DNA of 11,769 bases from Clostridium sp. UBA6640 (GTDB taxonomy: Bacteria > Bacillota > Clostridia > Clostridiales > Clostridiaceae). The translations under genes and the position numbers were made by a program. Under the pieces are notes generated by a model that saw only the letters and a list, made by a program, of their open reading frames with translations, did no database searches and was not told the origin of the DNA. The stretch spans positions 1 to 11,769 of the forward strand of contig NZ_DKLM01000007.1 of assembly GCF_002455975.1 (NCBI RefSeq), read 5' to 3'. Positions 1 to 6,908 of the stretch are shown piece by piece (the stretch's first letter is position 1; each line of letters begins with the position of its first letter).

Positions 1-76
1 AATTATTATGAATAAATAATTAATTAATTTACTCCTATAAACTCACCCTGGTGTGTTGCATTTCCTTAAGCAAGTT

Positions 77-152
77 TGGAGCCCATAACCGGGATTGAAC
101 CGGTGACCTCCACCTTACCAAGGTGACGCTCTACCTACTGAGCTATATGGGC
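77..152 (-). tRNA. tRNA-Thr (anticodon GGT)
   Basis: Read on the minus strand, this 76-nt unit folds as a complete cloverleaf. A perfect 7-bp acceptor stem (GCCCATA with TATGGGC) is followed by a 4-bp D stem (GCTC/GAGC) with the GG-containing D loop, and a 5-bp anticodon stem with one G-U pair. The anticodon is GGT at 119-117, flanked by T33 and A37. The variable loop is short, and a 5-bp T stem (ACCGG/CCGGT) carries a TTCAATC loop. The discriminator base is T and the 3' CCA is encoded (80-77). GGT reads threonine ACC/ACT codons. It lies 117 nt downstream of sigH and has its own consensus promoter at 236-264. Sequence continuing left of it carries no recognisable gene within the window. Confidence 0.97.
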
Positions 153-235
153 ATTAAAATATGATGTAGATTTATAAAAAAATCGCATCATAACAAATGT
201 TAAATATATACTTAAATACTATATATCAGTTACTC

Positions 236-264
236 ATTATACTATATATATCCTTTTATGTCAA
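236..264 (-). promoter_or_regulatory. Sigma-A promoter for tRNA-Thr
   Basis: On the minus strand TTGACA (264-259) is separated by exactly 17 nt from TATAAT (241-236), a perfect match to the vegetative sigma-A consensus at ideal spacing. It begins 5 nt after the sigH stop codon, so the tRNA gene, and whatever follows it outside the window, can be transcribed independently of sigH. Expected transcription start is near 229, giving a leader of about 77 nt before the tRNA 5' end. No U-tract terminator is evident between sigH and this promoter, so read-through from sigH probably also contributes. Confidence 0.85.
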
Positions 265-269
265 CGCTA

Positions 270-914
270 TTACTTTCTTTTATCTAAGCATTTTTCCAAT
301 TTTCTTTTAACTCTTTGTAGAGCGTTATCAATAGACTTAGCATGTCTGTCTAAGTCACAAGCAATTTCTTGATAAGATTTACCATCTAAATAAGACATGA
401 GCACTTCCATCTCTAGATCTGATAGCACTTCACCTATCTCATTTTCAATACTTTCTACCTCTTCTCTACTTATTACTAATTCTTCTGGATCAGATACCTT
501 AACCCCTGATATTATGTCTAGAAGTGTTCTATCTGATTCTTCATCATATATAGGTTTGTTTAGTGATACATATGTATTTAGTGGAATATGTTTTTGACGT
601 GTGGCAGTTTTAACCGCCGTTATTATTTGCCTTGTAACACAAAGTTCCGCAAAAGCCTTAAAGGATGCTAACTTATCTGTTCTAAAATCTCTAATAGCTT
701 TAAATAACCCAATCATACCTTCTTGGTATATATCTTCTTTATCTGCACCAATTAAAAAATATGATTTAGCTTTAGCTTTTACAAAATTTTGATATTTACA
801 TAGCAAATATTCTAAAGCACGATTGTCCCCATTTCTAGCTTCAACAACAACTTCCTCATCAGTTTTGTTCATAAACTGGGAATTTAAATCCTCATTGTCA
901 ACCCTTTTCTCCAA
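270..914 (-). CDS. sigH: RNA polymerase sigma-H factor (sigma-70 family)
   Basis: Alternative sigma factor that directs RNA polymerase to transition-state and early sporulation promoters in Bacillus and Clostridium. In the 214-aa form the sigma-70 region 2 lies at about residues 30-120, with the core-binding segment containing DIYQEGMIGLFKAIRDF and the -10 recognition helix ending RQKHIPLNTYVSLNKP. Region 4 (about 160-205) has the helix-turn-helix KSYQEIACDLDRHAKSIDNA. The length is close to Bacillus subtilis SigH (218 aa). Start choice: the longest frame begins at TTG 929, but that codon overlaps the only Shine-Dalgarno site (GGAGG, 927-923) and ATG 920 is only 2 nt past it. TTG 914 sits 8 nt after GGAGG and is preferred. 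The chain MEKRVDNEDL follows. Its own promoter is at 953-980. It is the last protein gene of the mrnC-thyX-rlmB-yacP-sigH series. Confidence 0.95.
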   Translation of the reverse strand: MEKRVDNEDLNSQFMNKTDEEVVVEARNGDNRALEYLLCKYQNFVKAKAKSYFLIGADKEDIYQEGMIGLFKAIRDFRTDKLASFKAFAELCVTRQIITAVKTATRQKHIPLNTYVSLNKPIYDEESDRTLLDIISGVKVSDPEELVISREEVESIENEIGEVLSDLEMEVLMSYLDGKSYQEIACDLDRHAKSIDNALQRVKRKLEKCLDKRK

Positions 915-952
915 AAGCATCCCCTCCAAAATGAATATTGGACTTAACTAAA

Positions 953-980
953 ATTATACATTATTATTTTAAAGCGTCAA
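953..980 (-). promoter_or_regulatory. Sigma-A type promoter for sigH
   Basis: Minus-strand TTGACG (980-975) lies 16 nt upstream of TATAAT (958-953), in the short gap between the yacP stop and sigH. Five of six -35 bases and all -10 bases match the sigma-A consensus. Predicted start near 946 gives a leader of about 30 nt containing the GGAGG Shine-Dalgarno site. This allows sigH expression apart from the upstream rRNA-processing genes. Confidence 0.75.
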
Positions 981-986
981 GCTATA

Positions 987-1496
987 TTACTTGCTTCGCC
1001 TTATTTTTTCCAGCTTTTCAGCTATTTCACTATCAATCATATCCTCAAATAAGTTTCTATCCTGCGAATAAGTTTTTTCATATTTTTTAGAAATCTTTTT
1101 ATTGGCTTCCATAACGGTATGATAAAACTCTAGCGAAGATATTCTATTGGCTCCCCTTTGAAAAGTAACTTGTTGTTCAATAGCATCAGAAGTAACTACA
1201 TAAACCTCTGATGCTCTACCTATATTGTTCACAGTCTTTTCAATATATAAATCTGCTGTTTCTCCCTCTTTCGTAAAAACTACTGTGATATTTCCAATCC
1301 TCTCTTTCTTTTGAAGACTACCTTTTACCATATGAGCATCGAAAACTATTATAATGTTATATCCTTTAAAGGAAGAATAGTTAATCATAATATCTATTAA
1401 TTTTGTCCTTGCGGATTCATAACTATAATCCTTTATCACTCTAAGTTCTGGCCAACTATTTATAACATTGTAGCCATCTACAAATATTTTTCTCAA
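987..1496 (-). CDS. yacP: YacP/Rae1-like NYN-domain RNase
   Basis: NYN (PIN-like) domain protein of the YacP family. The Bacillus subtilis member, Rae1, is a ribosome-associated endoribonuclease that cleaves mRNA in the A site. The 169-aa chain has the family hallmarks: VDGYNVINSWPEL at residues 6-18 with acidic D7, VFDAH around D53, KEGETADLYIE around D82 and VVTSDAIEQ around D104. These form the usual acidic metal-binding cluster. The last 40 residues are strongly charged and probably helical. The start is TTG 1496, the only usual start before the DGYN motif. No Shine-Dalgarno sequence precedes it, and the rlmB stop codon lies 18 nt upstream in the same reading frame, so translation is probably coupled to rlmB. 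The function is family knowledge, not seen directly here. Confidence 0.88.
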   Translation of the reverse strand: MRKIFVDGYNVINSWPELRVIKDYSYESARTKLIDIMINYSSFKGYNIIIVFDAHMVKGSLQKKERIGNITVVFTKEGETADLYIEKTVNNIGRASEVYVVTSDAIEQQVTFQRGANRISSLEFYHTVMEANKKISKKYEKTYSQDRNLFEDMIDSEIAEKLEKIRRSK

Positions 1497-1514
1497 GATT
1501 ATATTAGCAAAAGT

Positions 1515-2333
1515 CTATTTCAACTTTTGCTTCAACACCTCATACATTAGTATTCCGCCAGCTACAGACGCATTAAGCGAAGTTATTTGACCAACCATAG
1601 GAATTTTCATTAGCACATCACATTTTTCTTTAGTTAGTTTTGATATACCTTTTCCCTCACTTCCTATAACTAACGCTACTGCACCCTTTAAGTCCACATC
1701 ATAACAATTCTCGCCATGCATATCAGCACCATATATCCATAATCCTAATTCTTTTAACTCATCTATAGCGCTGTTAATATTCGTAACTTTAGCTATTCTC
1801 ATATGTTCTGTAGCACCTGCAGAAGTTTTATAAACAATAGGAGTGACCCCTACATTTTTTCTTTTAGGAATTATAATTCCATGAGCTCCACAAACTTCTG
1901 CCGTTCTTATAATTGAACCAAAGTTATGAGGGTCTTCAATTTCATCCAGTATAATCAAAAAAGGCTTTTCATTTTTTGAATTTGCATAATCAATAATTTC
2001 TTTTATATTATAATATTTATAAGCAGTAACTTTAGCTATTACACCCTGATGAGCTCCTGTTAAAGACATAGAATCAAGTTTTGCACGATCTACAGTTTTA
2101 ACAACTATACCTTTTTCCTTTGCCAAAGCTAAAACCACATTAATAGAACCTTTAGTATCGCCTTTAGCAACTAATATCTGTTCTATAGTTCTATCAGATT
2201 TCAAAGCTTCAATTACTGAATTTCTTCCTTCAATAATATCTTCTCTTATTATTTCTTCATTTCCCATATTAGTTTTATTGTTGTATTCTTTTTTAACTCT
2301 ATCTCTACTGTTATTTTTTTTATTTTCTTTCAT
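1515..2333 (-). CDS. rlmB: 23S rRNA (guanosine-2'-O-)-methyltransferase RlmB, TrmH/SpoU family
   Basis: SPOUT-class SAM-dependent 2'-O-methyltransferase; RlmB methylates G2251 (E. coli numbering) in the 23S rRNA P-loop. The 272-aa chain has a basic tail of about 28 residues, then the substrate-binding domain starting IIEGRNSVIEAL (33-44) and running to about 110. The SpoU methylase domain (about 124-272) carries motif 1 DPHNFGSIIRTAE (134-146), motif 2 ALVIGSEGKGIS (220-231) and motif 3 IPMVGQITSLNASVAGG (244-260), which together make the knotted SAM site. ATG 2333 follows a GAGG Shine-Dalgarno by 7 nt. It lies 83 nt after thyX. A TATAAT hexamer at 2384-2379 in that gap has no good -35, so an internal promoter is only possible. 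A tRNA-type TrmH is less likely given the N-terminal domain and position next to mrnC. Confidence 0.93.
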   Translation of the reverse strand: MKENKKNNSRDRVKKEYNNKTNMGNEEIIREDIIEGRNSVIEALKSDRTIEQILVAKGDTKGSINVVLALAKEKGIVVKTVDRAKLDSMSLTGAHQGVIAKVTAYKYYNIKEIIDYANSKNEKPFLIILDEIEDPHNFGSIIRTAEVCGAHGIIIPKRKNVGVTPIVYKTSAGATEHMRIAKVTNINSAIDELKELGLWIYGADMHGENCYDVDLKGAVALVIGSEGKGISKLTKEKCDVLMKIPMVGQITSLNASVAGGILMYEVLKQKLK

Positions 2334-2416
2334 AGTCCAACCTCTTTCATAAACCTATTTAAATTTAAGCTATCTTTAATTATATCCAAAAGTATAGTTT
2401 TAATTTATGTAGCTGT

Positions 2417-3223
2417 TTATAAATTAGAATATTTTTTCCTTACTGCCACAATTTCTCCGCAGGTCATAGTACCTTCTGGACAGGATTCCTTTACACAATT
2501 TGGTCCTCCATTTTTAAATAAAATAGGAGCTACTTTTTTTGCTTCTTTTAACATTGCATCTGCCATGTCTCTAATTTCCCATTGAGCTCTATTGCAGCAT
2601 CTATGCGCAAAAAAATGCATAAGTTCTCTTGCATTCATAGTAACAATAATTTTAGTTTCACAAGCATTTGGAAATACATATCTAGCATCTTCAATAGCCT
2701 TTTTTTGCGCTTGTGATTTCAGCTTTCTTAATATACGCTCTTCAACTTCTGATGCTGAATTTAAAGACTTCTCCCTTATATATTTATCTAAGCTTTCATT
2801 ATAAATTTGGTCAAATAATATTTCTACGATTTCATCGTAATACTCTTGGTCCTTTTTCATAGCTTCTATAAATATTTCTTTAGCTTTAGAATTATTTTCT
2901 ATTGATGGTGGCATTATGTACTCAAAAGCATCCAATTTTACATATCTTTGACTTTGTTGTGAGTATGAAGCAACTCTATGGCGTACTAATTGATGAGTTA
3001 AACTTCTAGACACTCCTTCAATAGCAAAGGTAAAACTAACATGCTCAATAGGAGAATAGTGACCATAATTCATAAGCATACTTAAAAAGTTTTCTGTTTT
3101 TTCTTTATCTAATCCTTCTAATATTTCGTCTACACCTACAGAGCTATAACAAAGCTTTGCTGCTGACGCAATAACCTTTTCTGGATTTGGTGTATGCTCA
3201 ATTAATTTAACTTTCAAAGTCAT
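2417..3223 (-). CDS. thyX: Flavin-dependent thymidylate synthase ThyX
   Basis: Converts dUMP to dTMP using methylene-tetrahydrofolate as carbon donor, with FAD and NADPH for reduction, as an alternative to ThyA. The diagnostic ThyX motif RHRxxSxxxxSxRY is present as RHRVASYSQQSQRY at residues 81-94 of the 268-aa form. The C-terminal half holds NARELMHFFAHRCCNRAQWE, the conserved region that contributes to the dUMP/FAD site. The frame can be extended to ATG 3238, but the strong AGGAGG Shine-Dalgarno (3235-3230) overlaps that codon and lies 6 nt before ATG 3223, so the latter is used, giving MTLKVKLIEHTPNP. The first 17 nt overlap the 3' end of mrnC, with the ribosome site inside mrnC, which indicates cotranscription and probable coupling. 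Whether the genome also has thyA cannot be seen. Confidence 0.97.
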   Translation of the reverse strand: MTLKVKLIEHTPNPEKVIASAAKLCYSSVGVDEILEGLDKEKTENFLSMLMNYGHYSPIEHVSFTFAIEGVSRSLTHQLVRHRVASYSQQSQRYVKLDAFEYIMPPSIENNSKAKEIFIEAMKKDQEYYDEIVEILFDQIYNESLDKYIREKSLNSASEVEERILRKLKSQAQKKAIEDARYVFPNACETKIIVTMNARELMHFFAHRCCNRAQWEIRDMADAMLKEAKKVAPILFKNGGPNCVKESCPEGTMTCGEIVAVRKKYSNL

Positions 3224-3638
3224 TTTTACCCTCCTCATATTTTACTATTTTACTTAATATATAATTAAGTTTTTCTTCCTTTTCACATAAATATAGATAT
3301 CCTATAACTGCTTCAAAACCAGTAGCCCATTTATAATCAGCTACATCTGAATTTTTAGGTGTATGAGATTTAGAATTTCTTCCTCTTTTGAAAATAGCCA
3401 TTTCATCATCGTCTAAATCATCTATTATAATCTTCATATATTCACTTTGTGCTTTTGCTTTTACATAAGATACAGCTTTTACATGAACCTTATGTACATT
3501 AAGTCCTCTATTTTTTTCCACTAAATAGGTTCTTATAAATACCTCATACACAGCATCTCCTATCAAAGCCAACACTAGTGGATTAAGTTGTTTTATCTCT
3601 TCTAGAGTAAATTTTCCCTTTAGTAATTGAAAGTTCAT
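3207..3638 (-). CDS. mrnC: Mini-ribonuclease III (MrnC)
   Basis: Dimeric RNase III-type endonuclease lacking the double-stranded RNA-binding domain. In Bacillus it matures the 5' and 3' ends of 23S rRNA precursors. The 143-aa chain is the usual length of the family and has only the RNase III fold. The first signature helix LALIGDAVYEVFIR holds D28 and E32, and KRGRNSKSHTPKNSDVADY is followed by TGFEAVIGYLYL with E109, the second acidic catalytic position. The absence of any dsRBD separates it from full-length RNase III (Rnc). ATG 3638 follows AAGGAG by 6 nt. It is the first gene after a 521-nt spacer and so probably starts a transcription unit with thyX, rlmB and yacP. A possible promoter is at 3674-3703. 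Its 3' end overlaps thyX by 17 nt. Confidence 0.95.
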   Translation of the reverse strand: MNFQLLKGKFTLEEIKQLNPLVLALIGDAVYEVFIRTYLVEKNRGLNVHKVHVKAVSYVKAKAQSEYMKIIIDDLDDDEMAIFKRGRNSKSHTPKNSDVADYKWATGFEAVIGYLYLCEKEEKLNYILSKIVKYEEGKNDFES

Positions 3639-3673
3639 GTTTTTCTCCTTAACCTTATAGTTATTCAGTTTTA

Positions 3674-3703
3674 ATTATACACAGATATTTAAAATAATAA
3701 CAG
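3674..3703 (-). promoter_or_regulatory. Possible promoter for mrnC-thyX-rlmB-yacP
   Basis: A perfect TATAAT (minus strand 3679-3674) lies about 35 nt before the mrnC start, with a start point expected near 3667. The -35 is weak: CTGTTA (3703-3698) at 18-nt spacing matches the consensus at three of six positions. Support is the -10, the location after a terminator-like hairpin, and the need for a promoter to serve mrnC. Confidence 0.4.
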
Positions 3704-3878
3704 GTAATAAATGAATATTTTCAAAAATCATGACGAAATTTAGCCAGTAGATTATAAATACATAAATTTAATATCAGTTATTAAAAACTTTGTATAATCT
3801 TCGTTTCATTGTAATATTTAAATATTTCTTCTTAACTACAAGATACATTGAAATTTTTTTTAAATAAAAAAATGCTTG

Positions 3879-3908
3879 CAACAATTTTAGAATTTTTTAA
3901 AACTGTTG
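3879..3908. repeat. Imperfect inverted repeat (hairpin)
   Basis: CAACAATTTTA (3879-3889) pairs with TAAAACTGTTG (3898-3908) at 10 of 11 positions around an 8-nt loop. On the minus strand a run of seven T follows five nt later, so it might act as a weak terminator. No gene is seen directly upstream of it other than proS, which already has its own hairpin. Confidence 0.35.
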
Positions 3909-4090
3909 TAAACAATTATATATCAAATACATTTTTTTATTACGAATACGTTAAATAAAATAATTAATTAAAGATTTTTAAAATACCACCTAGCCATTTC
4001 TCTTAAAATGCATAAATTAAAATTAAAAAATTATTTATATATTTGTTCAAATGCGTATCCTTTTATTGCTAAGGCATAGTTATTTTCTGT

Positions 4091-4146
4091 TAATAAAAAA
4101 ATAATTTTCTATAGATAATAATAAATAAGTATCTATAGAAAATTAT
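4091..4146 (-). terminator. Rho-independent terminator-like hairpin after proS
   Basis: Arms 4101-4117 and 4130-4146 are perfectly complementary over 17 bp around a 12-nt loop. On the minus strand the stem is followed at once by TTTTTTATTA. It begins 14 nt past the proS stop. The stem is long but has only two G-C pairs, so termination strength is uncertain. Location and T-tract favour a terminator for proS. Confidence 0.65.
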
Positions 4147-4159
4147 AAGTATATCTATA

Positions 4160-5875
4160 TTATTTTATAGCAAGATTATTATATTCAAATTCCTTCTTAA
4201 CTCTTTCAACAACATTTTCTAACCCGATTAATTCAAGATCTTCTTTAGCTCTAAGTTTAAATTCTACAAGCCCTTCTGATATCTTTTTACCTACAGTTAC
4301 TCTCATAGGTATTCCTATAAGTTCGGAATCCTTAAACTTAACTCCTACTCTTTCGTTTCTATCATCTAAAAGAACATTAATTCCTAAAGATTTTAATTCA
4401 TTGTATAATTTTTCAGCTGTTTCAACTTGTGCTGAATCCTTCATTACTGCTGGAACAACAACTACATGGTATGGAGCAATTTCTAATGGCCATGCTATAC
4501 CATTTTCATCATGATATTGCTCTATAATAGCTGCCATTGTTCTATTTATACCTATACCATAGCATCCCATAATCAATGGCTTATTTTTACCTTCTTCATC
4601 TATAAAATTAGCGCCCATAGCATCTGAATATTTAGTTCCTAACTTAAATATATGTCCTACCTCAACTCCTCTAGCAATGGTAATATCTCCACCACATTTT
4701 CGACATTTATCCTCATTAGTAACTTTTCTAAAGTCTCCTACTACACCTTCAAAATCTCTTCCATAATTAACATTTTTAATATGATATTCTGTTTCATTAG
4801 CACCAACTACAAAATTGTACATTTTACTAACTTCTTCATCCACAAATAGCATATCAACATTTATTCCAATAGGTCCAGCAAATCCAACTTTAGCATTTGT
4901 TGACTTATTAACAGTTTCACTATCAGCTAATGAAAATTCCAATGCACCACCTAGAGCATTTATAACTTTTGTGTCATTAATCTCTCTATCTCCTCTTACC
5001 ATAACAGCAACCACTTTATCATCAACTTTATAAATTATAGTTTTAGCTAATTTTTTCTTTTCTATATTTAAAAACTCTACTAGCTCGTCTATAGTTTTTG
5101 AGTGTGGTGTATAAATCTTTTCAATCTCATTTAATTCTTCTTTTTCTTGTATTTCAGCTACAGCTGATGCTTTTTCCATGTTAGCACCATACTTACAGCA
5201 ATTACAAAAAACTATCTCATCTTCTCCAACCTCAGATTTAACCATAAACTCAGCAGAACCTGAACCTCCCATAGCACCAGAGTCCGCTTCCACAGGACTA
5301 AAATCTAATCCACATCTTGTAAATATCTCATGATAAGCATGATACATTTTTTCATAAGCTACATCTAATCCTTCATTATCTTTATCAAAAGAGTATGCAT
5401 CTTTCATTATAAACTCTCTAGATCTCATAACTCCAAATCTTGGTCTTCTTTCATCCCTATATTTAGTCTGAATTTGATATAGATTTAAAGGCAATTGTTT
5501 ATAAGATCTTATTTCATTTCTTGCAAACTCAGTAAATACCTCTTCATGTGTTGGTCCTAGGCAGAATTCTCTTTCATTTCTATCTTTTAGTTTGAACATT
5601 TCGGGTCCAAAAACATCCCATCTGCCTGATTCTTTCCAAAGTTCAGAAGGAAGTAATGCTGAAGCTAAAAATTCCTGTGCACCAGCTTTATCCATTTCTT
5701 CTCTTACTATATTTTCTACATTCTTTAAAACTTTAAGTCCTATAGGCATATAATTGTACACACCTGACGCCAGTTTTCTTATCATTCCAGCTCTAAGCAT
5801 TAACTGATGACTTAAAATTTCTGCTTCTGCTGGAACTTCTCTTAATGTTCCTAAAAACATATTTGATAATCTCAT
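4160..5875 (-). CDS. proS: Prolyl-tRNA synthetase, bacterial type
   Basis: Class II aminoacyl-tRNA synthetase that charges tRNA-Pro in the cytoplasm. The 571-aa length is typical of the bacterial form with the editing insertion. In order: the catalytic core with GPTHEEV (107-113), motif 2 RDERRPRFGVMRSREF (140-155), the INS editing domain inserted at about 230-395 (removes mischarged Ala), motif 3 around MGCYGIGINRTMAAI (436-450), and the C-terminal anticodon-binding domain from about 468. Cysteines C224, C226, C227 and a CxxC at 391-394 flank the insertion, as is common in this type. ATG 5875 follows AAGGAG at 9-nt spacing. Expression is controlled by the T-box leader directly upstream, and a hairpin follows the stop codon, so it is probably a single-gene unit. 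Confidence 0.98.
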   Translation of the reverse strand: MRLSNMFLGTLREVPAEAEILSHQLMLRAGMIRKLASGVYNYMPIGLKVLKNVENIVREEMDKAGAQEFLASALLPSELWKESGRWDVFGPEMFKLKDRNEREFCLGPTHEEVFTEFARNEIRSYKQLPLNLYQIQTKYRDERRPRFGVMRSREFIMKDAYSFDKDNEGLDVAYEKMYHAYHEIFTRCGLDFSPVEADSGAMGGSGSAEFMVKSEVGEDEIVFCNCCKYGANMEKASAVAEIQEKEELNEIEKIYTPHSKTIDELVEFLNIEKKKLAKTIIYKVDDKVVAVMVRGDREINDTKVINALGGALEFSLADSETVNKSTNAKVGFAGPIGINVDMLFVDEEVSKMYNFVVGANETEYHIKNVNYGRDFEGVVGDFRKVTNEDKCRKCGGDITIARGVEVGHIFKLGTKYSDAMGANFIDEEGKNKPLIMGCYGIGINRTMAAIIEQYHDENGIAWPLEIAPYHVVVVPAVMKDSAQVETAEKLYNELKSLGINVLLDDRNERVGVKFKDSELIGIPMRVTVGKKISEGLVEFKLRAKEDLELIGLENVVERVKKEFEYNNLAIK

Positions 5876-5939
5876 CGTAAATCACTCCTTAATATCAACA
5901 TATTTATTATCATAAAAGTTTTAAAATAATTTTAGACAT

Positions 5940-5970
5940 AAAAAAACTCACCCTAGTTTTAGGGCGAGTT
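5940..5970 (-). terminator. Leader terminator of the proS T-box
   Basis: On the minus strand AACTCGCCCTA pairs with TAGGGTGAGTT (one G-U pair) around a 4-nt loop, and seven T in a row run out of the stem. The 5' ACTC part of the stem can instead pair with GAGT at 6000-5997 in the antiterminator, which gives the two mutually exclusive states expected for a T-box. Confidence 0.92.
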
Positions 5971-6153
5971 AATATCGCGGTACCACCTAAATTTGTACTC
6001 TCTTTTGATAACGGTATATTTACCGGTAGTTTTACTACTGCTCAGAAGTAGGTTCAAAATCGTTAAAAATCTTTCAGCCATGGATTTTCTCTCTGTATAT
6101 TAATTTCTACTAGTCTTCCTCATCGCAACCTAAATATTAAATTATATTTACAA
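5940..6153 (-). ncRNA. T-box riboswitch, proline-responsive, upstream of proS
   Basis: Transcribed leader that senses uncharged tRNA-Pro and permits proS transcription by antitermination. The T-box core AGGTGGTACCGCG (5988-5976) is present; its UGGU can pair with the tRNA 3' end ACCA. Upstream, Stem I sequence includes the GCGATGAGGAAGA and AGAGAG-like elements (about 6127-6085). The specifier bulge reads GAA-CCT-AC, with the proline codon CCT at 6052-6050, matching the downstream gene. Between them small hairpins form (GTAGT/ACTAC and CGGTA/TACCG). The terminator is at 5940-5970. The 5' end is placed from the promoter -10, so it is approximate. Specifier, T-box core and gene identity agree, so the class is firm; the effector is inferred. 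Confidence 0.95.
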
Positions 6154-6159
6154 GAAAAT

Positions 6160-6188
6160 ACTATACAATTTTAAATTTATACTGTCAA
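6160..6188 (-). promoter_or_regulatory. Sigma-A promoter for the proS T-box leader
   Basis: Minus-strand TTGACA (6188-6183) is a perfect -35 and lies 17 nt from TATAGT (6165-6160), five of six -10 bases. It begins 17 nt after the ispD stop codon. The predicted start near 6153 gives a 5' leader of about 280 nt that contains the whole T-box. Confidence 0.82.
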
Positions 6189-6204
6189 GAGGATATAAAT
6201 ATAT

Positions 6205-6900
6205 TTATGGTATTATTAGACTTTCCAGAATTTTTTCTCCTATAACTAAATCCTCTGTAGTAGTAATTTTTATATTATTATAGTTCCCTTCATATAAATA
6301 AACCTTATATCCGTATTGTTCTACCACCATGGTATCATCTGTAACTGATATATTGTCTTTATTTACTTTCTTATGACAATTCAAGATGATATCATATTTA
6401 AAGCTTTGAGGGGTTTGGACTGCAAAAAGGCTCTCCCTATCTGGAGTGTTTATAGAAAAACCACATTCATTTTTAACTTTAATTGTATCTTTAGGTTTAA
6501 CTCCACATGCAACAGCACCATATTTTTCTGCATACATAATGCCAGTATTTATAATATTATTATCGACAAAAGGTCTTGCACCATCATGAATTATTACTAT
6601 ATTACAATTTTCTATAGCTAATAGTCCATTTAATACAGAATGTTGCCTTTCTTTTCCTCCAGAAACTATGGAAGTAACTTTCTCGAATCTGTATCTTTCC
6701 ACAATTTCTTTTCTACAATACTCTATTTCATCTTTGGCAGCTACTAAAATAATTTCATCAATTAGATTACAATTTGAAAAAGCTTTCAGAGTATAATATA
6801 AAATAGGCTTTTCTTTTATTTCAAGAAACTGCTTATTTTTATTTGCTCCCATTCTTTTTCCTTTTCCTGCTGCCAATATCATAGCTACATTTTTACTCAT
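6205..6900 (-). CDS. ispD: 2-C-methyl-D-erythritol 4-phosphate cytidylyltransferase IspD
   Basis: Third step of the MEP isoprenoid pathway: transfers CMP from CTP to methylerythritol phosphate. The 231-aa chain is family length. It carries the nucleotidyltransferase glycine-rich loop LAAGKGKRMG (9-18) followed by NKQFLEI, GGKERQHSVLNGL (81-93), HDGARPFV (105-112), the substrate-contact stretch VTDDTMVVE (186-194) and NIKITTTEDL (209-218). ATG 6900 lies 4 nt after AGGAGG, and that Shine-Dalgarno site overlaps the yacL stop codon (TAGGAGG). The 8-nt gap indicates cotranscription with yacL. Unlike Bacillus, ispF does not follow; proS does. TarI/ribitol-5-phosphate cytidylyltransferases are related, but the motifs and the yacL neighbourhood favour IspD. 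Confidence 0.93.
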   Translation of the reverse strand: MSKNVAMILAAGKGKRMGANKNKQFLEIKEKPILYYTLKAFSNCNLIDEIILVAAKDEIEYCRKEIVERYRFEKVTSIVSGGKERQHSVLNGLLAIENCNIVIIHDGARPFVDNNIINTGIMYAEKYGAVACGVKPKDTIKVKNECGFSINTPDRESLFAVQTPQSFKYDIILNCHKKVNKDNISVTDDTMVVEQYGYKVYLYEGNYNNIKITTTEDLVIGEKILESLIIP

Positions 6901-6908
6901 ATATCCTC

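Larger units (their letters stand above)
3639..4159. other. Gene-free AT-rich spacer between proS and mrnC
   Basis: This 521-nt stretch has no convincing reading frame on either strand. It holds, in minus-strand order, a terminator-like hairpin just after proS (4091-4146), an imperfect hairpin at 3879-3908, and a TATAAT-containing promoter candidate about 40 nt before mrnC. In Bacillus subtilis the genes just before mrnC are gltX, cysE and cysS; no recognisable cysS fragment is visible here. Confidence 0.6.

Noticed and set aside
31..76. GGAG-like sequence downstream of tRNA-Thr on the minus strand
   Set aside because: No ATG, GTG or TTG follows at suitable distance within the window, so no gene start can be supported.
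397..597. Plus-strand open frames inside sigH (also 601-792)
   Set aside because: Antisense to a clear sigma factor, low-complexity Ser/Ile-rich translation and no ribosome site; shadows of the real gene.
2379..2384. TATAAT between thyX and rlmB
   Set aside because: No -35 within acceptable spacing (best two of six matches); such hexamers are expected by chance in this AT-rich DNA.
3791..3798. Plus-strand TGTATAAT in the proS-mrnC spacer
   Set aside because: No plus-strand gene lies downstream and no -35 accompanies it.
4652..5033. Plus-strand open frames opposite proS
   Set aside because: They overlap the well-supported ProRS coding sequence, encode Ser/Ile-rich peptides with no motif and lack start signals.
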